From Vreelandella neptunia (lineage in GTDB: Bacteria; Pseudomonadota; Gammaproteobacteria; Pseudomonadales; Halomonadaceae): a stretch of DNA of 64,000 bases. Positions 58,367 through 64,000 of this stretch are shown here, piece by piece. The notes under the pieces are model-generated. The model was not told the DNA's origin. It searched no databases and was given only the letters and a program-made list of their open reading frames with translations. Each line of letters begins with the position of its first letter. The stretch's first letter is position 1. The stretch covers positions 186,001-250,000 of the forward strand of contig NZ_JHQL01000002.1 in the NCBI RefSeq assembly GCF_000712975.1. The letters run 5' to 3'. Made by a program: the position numbers and the translations under genes.

Positions 58367-60370
58367 ATGTTCCCATGCCGCCGCTATCGCAGCCCGTTAT
58401 TATGGCTTAGTTCCCTAAGTGTTCTTTTATGGCTGTTGACAGCAGGGCACGTCTGGGGAGAACCCACCACGGCACCAGCTGAGCAGCGCACTCTGTTCAT
58501 TCAGCTCGACCCCACCACTCGGACGCTTCAAGGCGAACTGCGTCAACCTCTCTCTACTTCAAGCCGCTTTCGCTTACTTGAGGGCTTAACGCTGACCTCG
58601 GCGCAGCGTGGCGATGAAGAACTGACGATTATTCAAGATACTGATGGGCACTGGCAGCTACCCACAGTTACCAATGCAGCAGACAACACGACACCCATTA
58701 CACTTCGCTGGGAAGGCACGCTGCCAGACGCCAGTTCCAACAGCCGTCTCCAAGTAGCAACGGATGGTAGCTTGCTACCTAGCCGTGCCGGCTGGTACCC
58801 CGACCTAAGCGATTCCGCCATGCCTCTAGGGTTAACCGTTAGCGTGCCCAATGGGCAGCTCGCCGTCGCCACCGGCTCATTGGTAGAAGAGCAACGCACA
58901 CGCGATCACTATGTGGCGCACTTTTATCATCCGCACACTCGTGATGTAGAAATTGCTACTGGCCCCTGGCAGCTTCGCGAACGTGAGGTTGACGGGGTAA
59001 CTCTGCGCACGCTCTTTCCCGAAGCGCTGGATACCGCCTTCGGAGAGACGTATTTGCAACACGCCACCAAACAATTGGCACTCTTTCAAGCACGCCTGGG
59101 GCCGCTACCTTATAAAAGCTTCTCTATCGCAGCATCTCCCGCGCCTATCGGTCTTGCCTTTCCTGGTTTTACGCTGCTTGGCGAGCGGGTCATCCCGCTA
59201 CCCTTTATTCCTAGCACTTCGCTGCCTCATGAACTGATGCACGCTTGGTGGGGGGCAGGGGTCAATGTTGACTACTCCAGCGGCAATTGGGCCGAAGCGC
59301 TCACCACCTATCTAGCCGATTACGCCTTAGCGGAGCAGCGCGACAACGCCGATGCTATGCGACGTCGCTGGCTGGCCGACCTAGCGGCGTTGCCCAACAA
59401 CCAAGAAATCGCCTTGCAAGATTTTCGTGGAGCCCCCGACCCAGCGGGCCGCCTTATTGGCTACCAGCACGGCGCGATGCTTTTTCATATGCTACGCCAG
59501 CGCATTGGCGATGAGGCGTTTGACAACGGCCTACGCCACCTTGCCGAGGAATGGATGCACCGCACGGCGGATTGGCAGGCACTAATTGACGCCTTCAGCC
59601 TGGCCTCTGGCGAGTCACAACAAGCCTTCTTAACTGCCTGGCTTACCCGTCCGGGACGCCCCACGCTACATGTAGAGTCCATACAAACAGAAGCCCATGA
59701 CGAGGGCTACCGCATCAGCGGTACGCTGATCCAGCGCGGCCAACATGCACCTTGGCCAATGGAAATTCCGGTGGTGGTCAACACCGAAGAGGGCCCAGTG
59801 AATGTACGCCAAGCCATGCATGACAAGCACCAATCCTTCGAGCTGCATTTGACAGCTCGCCCCCTGTCCCTTGAGGTAGACCCCGCGGCTGACCTGCTAC
59901 GCCACCCTGGCCCAACCCCGGCCATTCTACGCCAGCTGATGCTTGACCCAACCACGCAGGTGCTCGCCCTGGACGAAACCCTCCTCCCCTTGGCACGACA
60001 AGTGTTAGGGCGAGATGCCGAAGCGCTTGCTACGCCAGTTAACGTGCAGGATGAGACACAGCCACCGCTGTTAGTGATTGGTACCACTGAGGCGCTGAAT
60101 GAGTGGCGTCACGGCAACCCGCTACCCGCACCGCCACAGCCAATAGCGAATGCAGGGGAAGCACGCTTTTGGATGGCACCAGGCACGCGCATCGGTTTGC
60201 TGAGCGGCAATAATGTCGCTGCCATCACCCAACTCGCCGCCTCGCTGCGCCACCACGGACAGCAAAGCTATGTCGTACGCGGACAAAACGCTGACACCTC
60301 ACAAGCGGGCAGCTGGCCAGCCGACGCGTCTCCGCTCAGCGTGACCTTTACCGCCAGCGATTTCAAATAA
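58367..60370 (+). CDS. exported gluzincin metallopeptidase, M1-like
   Basis: A 667-residue protein with a hydrophobic signal sequence (about residues 10-33, ending HVWG). The zinc site is HELMH at residues 288-292 with a candidate third ligand E310 in NWAEALTTY, so the spacing is HExxH-X17-E against X18 in most M1 enzymes. An N-terminal beta domain (residues about 40-230) precedes the catalytic part, and the last 200 residues are diverged. Probably a periplasmic aminopeptidase-like enzyme; activity and specificity are not established. Confidence 0.8.
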   Translation: MFPCRRYRSPLLWLSSLSVLLWLLTAGHVWGEPTTAPAEQRTLFIQLDPTTRTLQGELRQPLSTSSRFRLLEGLTLTSAQRGDEELTIIQDTDGHWQLPTVTNAADNTTPITLRWEGTLPDASSNSRLQVATDGSLLPSRAGWYPDLSDSAMPLGLTVSVPNGQLAVATGSLVEEQRTRDHYVAHFYHPHTRDVEIATGPWQLREREVDGVTLRTLFPEALDTAFGETYLQHATKQLALFQARLGPLPYKSFSIAASPAPIGLAFPGFTLLGERVIPLPFIPSTSLPHELMHAWWGAGVNVDYSSGNWAEALTTYLADYALAEQRDNADAMRRRWLADLAALPNNQEIALQDFRGAPDPAGRLIGYQHGAMLFHMLRQRIGDEAFDNGLRHLAEEWMHRTADWQALIDAFSLASGESQQAFLTAWLTRPGRPTLHVESIQTEAHDEGYRISGTLIQRGQHAPWPMEIPVVVNTEEGPVNVRQAMHDKHQSFELHLTARPLSLEVDPAADLLRHPGPTPAILRQLMLDPTTQVLALDETLLPLARQVLGRDAEALATPVNVQDETQPPLLVIGTTEALNEWRHGNPLPAPPQPIANAGEARFWMAPGTRIGLLSGNNVAAITQLAASLRHHGQQSYVVRGQNADTSQAGSWPADASPLSVTFTASDFK

Positions 60371-60386
60371 CAGCATTCAGCCATCA

Positions 60387-61349
60387 TTATCGCTGCTCAT
60401 CATTGGGTAGATCACCCTTAGCGGTGCTCTTATCAGTATCGAGCCGATGTGACTGCTGCCACAGTCGAGCCACGAGTTCTTGGATAAAAGTACGCACAAT
60501 CAGCGAGGGGCGTCGCCCCACCCGCGTCACCACACAGAAAGGCGAGGCAATTTCAACCTGATCAGGCAGCAGCGCTTTGAGCTCGCCCCGCTCAACCCAG
60601 TGGTTAGCATAATAACGCGGCAAATTGCCGATAAAGTGACCGCTGAGTATCAGCAGCGCCTGGGCTTCCATATTCGAAGCATGGGCACCTACCTGGGCAT
60701 TAGGAAAACTTTTAAGTTCTTGTAGGTTCGCGTAAGGGCGCACCACAAATGGATGATTAATGACTTCTTCAATCGTTAATTGGGCGCTATCACGAGCGAA
60801 CAGCGGATGCCGTTTCGCGCAATAAATGCCGTGGACTTCAGTATAGATCTGGCGGTGCTGCAACCCTTCCATTTGCGCGGTTTCCGGCAAAATACCAAGC
60901 TGTAGTTCACCATTGGCGATCTCTCCAATCAGTCGGTCAGGACTTCCCACCGTAATATTCAGCCGCGCTTTCGGGTTCTTACGCAAAAACTCACCAATCA
61001 CCCCCTGCAAGTCAAGATCCACATCCATAATGGTGTTATCCACCACACCCAAGCGCAGCGTGCCATACACAGAGCTACGCAGCTCGCTCATTTCGCTATC
61101 GAAATCATCTACCGAAGAGAGCAGCAGCTTGGCCCGCTCATACACAATGGCGCCCCGCTCGGTTAGCTCAAACCCCTGCCTTCCACGGCGACAAACGATA
61201 AACCCCACCCGTTCTTCAAGCGCGCGGATATGAAAACTGACGGCGGACTGGCTCATATGGAGCGCCGTTTGCGCACCGGCAAAACCACGGTGCTCAGCCA
61301 CAGCAAGGAAAACAGAGAGGCTTTTAAGGTCAGCAGCGGACAGCTTCAT
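60387..61349 (-). CDS. LysR-family regulator of the adjacent amino acid ABC transporter
   Basis: A 320-residue regulator with the standard winged HTH (LSVFLAVAEHRGFAGAQTALH, then MSQSAVSFHIRALEERVG) and effector domain. It is divergent from the family 3 solute-binding protein gene with a T-N11-A type site between. The HTH region is of the group that controls amino acid or polyamine uptake. It is convergent with the peptidase, 16 bases away. Likely coregulator of the polar amino acid operon. Confidence 0.87.
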   Translation of the reverse strand: MKLSAADLKSLSVFLAVAEHRGFAGAQTALHMSQSAVSFHIRALEERVGFIVCRRGRQGFELTERGAIVYERAKLLLSSVDDFDSEMSELRSSVYGTLRLGVVDNTIMDVDLDLQGVIGEFLRKNPKARLNITVGSPDRLIGEIANGELQLGILPETAQMEGLQHRQIYTEVHGIYCAKRHPLFARDSAQLTIEEVINHPFVVRPYANLQELKSFPNAQVGAHASNMEAQALLILSGHFIGNLPRYYANHWVERGELKALLPDQVEIASPFCVVTRVGRRPSLIVRTFIQELVARLWQQSHRLDTDKSTAKGDLPNDEQR

Positions 61350-61408
61350 TGGCGTGCTCTACGTTGGTGCAATTAACATCAATAAATCGGGTATAAACAT
61401 CAAGAGAT

Positions 61409-61423
61409 AACAATTTTATTGTT
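61409..61423. promoter_or_regulatory. candidate LysR operator
   Basis: AACAA-TTTTA-TTGTT is a 15-base inverted repeat that fits T-N11-A, 85-99 bases upstream of the solute-binding protein gene. Confidence 0.5.
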
Positions 61424-61507
61424 GCATAACTCCTGCTTAACTCAAGGTGTTCTTGCTCAGCTGGCCTTCGCCGCTGATTCTAGTCTCACCATCCGAGGAG
61501 CATCCCC

Positions 61508-62335
61508 ATGCAACGCATTCAGACTATTACCGCTGGCCTCCTACTTGGCATCGGCTTCGCCACTACCGCCCACGGCGACCTATTAGACGATATCCGTTCC
61601 GAAGGCACCTTCACGGTAGGTACGGAAGCGCGTTTCGCCCCCTTTGAATACATTGAAGATGGCGAAATTGTCGGCTACTCCGCCGATATCATGGAACACA
61701 TCATGACCGAGCTTGAGGGGGTCGAGTTAATTCGTATGGACCTACCCTGGCAAGGCATTTTGCCGGGGCTTGAGCGCGAGCGTTTTGACTACGTCATTAC
61801 CTCTGTTACCGCCACGCCCGAACGCATGCAGCGCTACCACCTAAGCGCACCGATTGCCGATGCCACAATGGCGATTCTCAAACGCGCTGGCGAAGAAGAC
61901 ATCAGCACCCCTGAAGATATCGCCGGCAAAGTAGCCGCTGCCCAGGCAGGGTCTGCCCAGCTGGAAGCACTCGAAGCATTGGCCGCACAGCTAGAAGAGG
62001 CAGGCACGCCTGTTGCCGATATCCGCACTTATACCGGCGTTGACGAAGCCTACGCCGAGCTGGGTACCGGCCGCGTAGATGTGGTGATTAATAGCCTGCC
62101 TAATTTGCTCGAAGCAGAACGCACCCGCCCAGATGTCTTTGAAGTGGTTGGCACTTTCGGTGACCCGGTGTACTTCTCCTGGGCAGGACGTGATGACGAA
62201 GAGAGCGCCTCGCTGAATGCCTTTATGGACGAGCAGATTCAGCGTCTCAACGAAGACGGCACCCTGAATGAACTGCAAGAGAAGTGGTTCGGTGGCCCGA
62301 TGGATCTCCCGTTAGAACTGCCATCGGCTGAGTAA
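61508..62335 (+). CDS. polar amino acid ABC transporter substrate-binding protein (family 3)
   Basis: A 275-residue periplasmic receptor with a signal peptide of about 23 residues (ending TAHG). Landmarks are GTFTVGTEARFAPFEYIEDGEIVGYSADIMEHI at residues about 33-65, MDLPWQGILPGLERERFDYVITSVTATPER, and LNEDGTLNELQEKWFG near the C-terminus, the classical family 3 end. It binds an amino acid or small amine. First gene of an operon with two permeases and an ATPase. Ligand not predictable. Confidence 0.93.
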   Translation: MQRIQTITAGLLLGIGFATTAHGDLLDDIRSEGTFTVGTEARFAPFEYIEDGEIVGYSADIMEHIMTELEGVELIRMDLPWQGILPGLERERFDYVITSVTATPERMQRYHLSAPIADATMAILKRAGEEDISTPEDIAGKVAAAQAGSAQLEALEALAAQLEEAGTPVADIRTYTGVDEAYAELGTGRVDVVINSLPNLLEAERTRPDVFEVVGTFGDPVYFSWAGRDDEESASLNAFMDEQIQRLNEDGTLNELQEKWFGGPMDLPLELPSAE

Positions 62336-62401
62336 AACGGCACACAGTGAGTGTTCCATTTCCTTGCTTGCCGTTTAACTGTGACGTGGTGCTAACCGAC
62401 A

Positions 62402-62443
62402 GGGGCGCTACATGGGGGTGCTACATGACAGGAGTGCTACATG
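62402..62443. repeat. three GGxGxGCTACATG units at the first permease start
   Basis: GGGGCGCTACATG, GGGGTGCTACATG and GGAGTGCTACATG lie in a row with periods of 13 and 16 bases. Each joins a G-rich ribosome-site-like stretch to an ATG. The last ATG is the real start, and the other two are out of frame with it. Confidence 0.7.
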
Positions 62444-63097
62444 TTTGAGATTCTGCTCAACCACTACCCTGTGCTGCTCAAAGGCTTGACCACCACCTTG
62501 GTGGTCTCGCTTTCCGCCATCGCATTGGGGTTAGTACTGGGCGTTTTGCTGGCGTTTGGTTTAACCAGCCGTTATCGCCTGGTGCGCTGGCCCTGCGGGC
62601 TTTACCGCAGCTTCTGGCGCGGCACTCCCATCTTGCTGCAACTACTGTTGGTCTACTATCTGTTGCCCGAAATGGGCATAGAGATAGCTCCCATTTCGGC
62701 TGCCATTCTGACCTTAACGCTGAATACCGGGGCGTTTCAGGCGGAAATATTTCGCAGCGGCATTACCCATATTCCTGCCGGACAAATAGAAGCAGCGCGC
62801 ATGGCGGGTATCTCCGCGTGGCAAACCCGCAGGCGCATCATTATGCCTCAGGTATTTCGCCTCACTCTGCCGCCACTGACGAATGAAATCATCACCATTG
62901 TTAAAAACTCATCGCTGATTTCGGTAATTGCCGTCACAGAGCTGATGCGGGTGAGCGAACAAATTGCCTCGCGCACCTTTCAGCCGCTGGAAACCTACCT
63001 TGCCGCTGCGCTGCTCTACCTCGCGGTTAACTTGGTGCTGGCACGAATCAGCGCTTACTTAGAACGCCGTATGAGCGGCGGCCTCGCCACCGACTAG
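62441..63097 (+). CDS. polar amino acid ABC transporter permease (first)
   Basis: A 218-residue membrane protein with five helices of the HisM/GlnP type. The EAA loop, EAARMAGISAWQTRRRIIMPQVFRLTLPP (near residue 110), contacts the ATPase. It has RGTPILLQLLLVYYLLP near residue 64. It ends 14 bases before the second permease start. Its start lies at the third of three repeated GGAGTGCTACATG-like units. Confidence 0.92.
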   Translation: MFEILLNHYPVLLKGLTTTLVVSLSAIALGLVLGVLLAFGLTSRYRLVRWPCGLYRSFWRGTPILLQLLLVYYLLPEMGIEIAPISAAILTLTLNTGAFQAEIFRSGITHIPAGQIEAARMAGISAWQTRRRIIMPQVFRLTLPPLTNEIITIVKNSSLISVIAVTELMRVSEQIASRTFQPLETYLAAALLYLAVNLVLARISAYLERRMSGGLATD

Positions 63098-63110
63098 GGA
63101 AGTGTCCGTT

Positions 63111-63809
63111 ATGTTCGATATTACCCTGCTATGGGAAGCCCGCGCGCTGATTCTGCAAGGGTTGTGGAACACGCTATGGATCTGCTTTTTAGGCTGCTTA
63201 CTGGCACTTTCATTGGGCTTAGTGCTGGCAGCTCTACGGCTTGCTAACCCACGCCTCTTTGGGTATCCGGTGGCCTGCTATGTGGAACTATGCCGCGGCA
63301 CGCCACTGCTCATCCTGCTGTTTTTACTCTATTACGGTGGCCCCAGTATTGGCCTGCGGCTGGACGCCGAGATCGCCGGTGTCACCGGCATTGGCCTGTA
63401 TGGCGCAGGGTACTTTGCAGAAATTTATCGCGGCGGTTTCAAATCAATTCCTAAAGGCCAGCTGGAAGCGGCGCGCATGCTCGGCATTTCACCCTGGCAA
63501 ACGCTGATTCGCATTCAAATCCCTCAAATGGCACGCCTTATCGTACCGCCCGGCACTAATCAGCTGATTATTTTGGTCAAGGAGTCGGCACTGATCTCGA
63601 TTATTTCGGTGGATGACCTGACCAAAAACGCCACCACACTTGTTAACCAGACGTTCCAGGTCATTGAGCCCTATTTAGCGGTTGCCCTGCTCTACTGGCT
63701 GATGATTGAACTGGTTGCCCGGGGTGGCTATGCGCTGGAAAAGCGTTTAGCCAATCGACAACCGCGCCCTGTGGCGCAACAAGGAGCCAACGCCCATGCC
63801 AATGGCTGA
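63111..63809 (+). CDS. polar amino acid ABC transporter permease (second)
   Basis: A 232-residue partner permease. It has RGTPLLILLFLLYYGGPSIG and the EAA loop, EAARMLGISPWQTLIRIQIPQMARLIVPPGTNQ (near residue 125). The start is the ATG of MFDITLLWE, with GGGAAG eight bases upstream; a GTG nine bases earlier is possible but closer to the ribosome site. Its 3' end overlaps the ATPase gene by 14 bases. Confidence 0.92.
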   Translation: MFDITLLWEARALILQGLWNTLWICFLGCLLALSLGLVLAALRLANPRLFGYPVACYVELCRGTPLLILLFLLYYGGPSIGLRLDAEIAGVTGIGLYGAGYFAEIYRGGFKSIPKGQLEAARMLGISPWQTLIRIQIPQMARLIVPPGTNQLIILVKESALISIISVDDLTKNATTLVNQTFQVIEPYLAVALLYWLMIELVARGGYALEKRLANRQPRPVAQQGANAHANG

Positions 63810-64000
63810 AATGCGCTCGCCGTCTTCACCGGCTCGACAAAAAGCGATTGTCGAGGCACACGGCATCAGTAAGCAGTTTGGTGATTTGGAAGTGCTGACC
63901 AACATCGACTTTAGCCTCGCTCCATCTGAAGTGGTCTGTGTGATTGGCCCCTCCGGCTCAGGTAAGTCAACTCTGCTGCGCTGTCTGGCCTTTTTAGAGC
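63796..64000 (+). CDS. amino acid ABC transporter ATP-binding protein, N-terminal part
   Basis: The reading frame continues beyond the right edge. The ATG follows AAGGAG (9-base spacing). IVEAHGISKQFGDLEVL and the Walker A GPSGSGKSTLLRCL (about residues 49-62) are visible. It completes the ABC transporter encoded just upstream. The second in-frame ATG (six bases later) is also possible. Confidence 0.9.
   Translation, partial: MPMAEMRSPSSPARQKAIVEAHGISKQFGDLEVLTNIDFSLAPSEVVCVIGPSGSGKSTLLRCLAFLE

Overview
The window looks like chromosomal DNA of a moderately halophilic gammaproteobacterium, most likely Halomonas or a close relative (Halomonadaceae). That is inferred from the acidic proteins, the mid-50s GC impression and the mix of aromatic catabolism, compatible ABC systems and CcoG. 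No rRNA, tRNA, phage or complete insertion sequence was seen. Most of the sequence is metabolic operons with their regulators.

Layout. 0-4.3 kb: a minus-strand beta-glucoside operon (GH1 beta-glucosidase, family 5 solute-binding protein, two DppBC-type permeases, the last one cut by the window edge) behind a LacI-type operator. 4.3-7 kb: a 660-base gap with palindromes and a possible structured RNA, then metY and a universal stress protein. 7-16 kb: the benzoate/catechol block, one minus-strand run catB-catC-catA-benA-benB-benC-benD-benE, with a BenM/CatM-type LysR gene convergent at its far end. The same ATAC-N7-GTAT box lies upstream of catB and across the ribosome binding site of the LysR gene. 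16-21 kb: a 58-residue secreted peptide, a second LysR gene, and a divergent DUF3311/SSS symporter/M20D amidohydrolase operon. 21-26.5 kb: the lower beta-ketoadipate operon pcaI-pcaJ-pcaF-pcaD plus a BKACE enzyme, divergent from pcaR. 26.5-29.5 kb: a DUF1016 nuclease with a broken upstream gene, an SDR, and 4.5 copies of a palindromic repeat. 29.5-41.8 kb: a hydroxyquinol module (CUT2 sugar-type ABC transporter, maleylacetate reductase, ATZ/TRZ amidohydrolase, beta-hydroxyacid-type dehydrogenase, hydroxyquinol 1,2-dioxygenase, RutE/HadB-like reductase), then a strong terminator, a TauE permease and an unusual HTH/solute-binding-protein fusion regulator. 42-45.6 kb: an HprRS-like two-component system divergent from periplasmic HiuH, a GlcG/HbpS protein and a paralogue of the 58-residue peptide. 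45.6-64 kb: an RsbQ-like hydrolase with a PAS-GGDEF-EAL protein, ccoG, a MocR regulator, a PAS-GGDEF protein, an ABC exporter, an MFS carrier, a cold-shock protein, an OB-like lipoprotein, a gluzincin peptidase, and a LysR-controlled polar amino acid ABC transporter cut at the right edge.

How the parts work together. Two ring-cleavage routes meet at 3-oxoadipate. Benzoate goes through BenABCD and CatABC to the enol-lactone opened by PcaD. Hydroxyquinol goes through the intradiol dioxygenase and maleylacetate reductase. PcaIJ and PcaF then give succinyl-CoA and acetyl-CoA. The M20D hydrolase with its symporter could supply benzoate from an N-acyl conjugate such as hippurate (inference). The hydroxyquinol operon has no ring hydroxylase, so the real substrate and the step that makes the aromatic triol are unknown. 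It is the best candidate here for an undescribed pathway.

A recurring small-scale feature is short tandem duplication at the 3' ends of genes, several copies of which include the stop codon.
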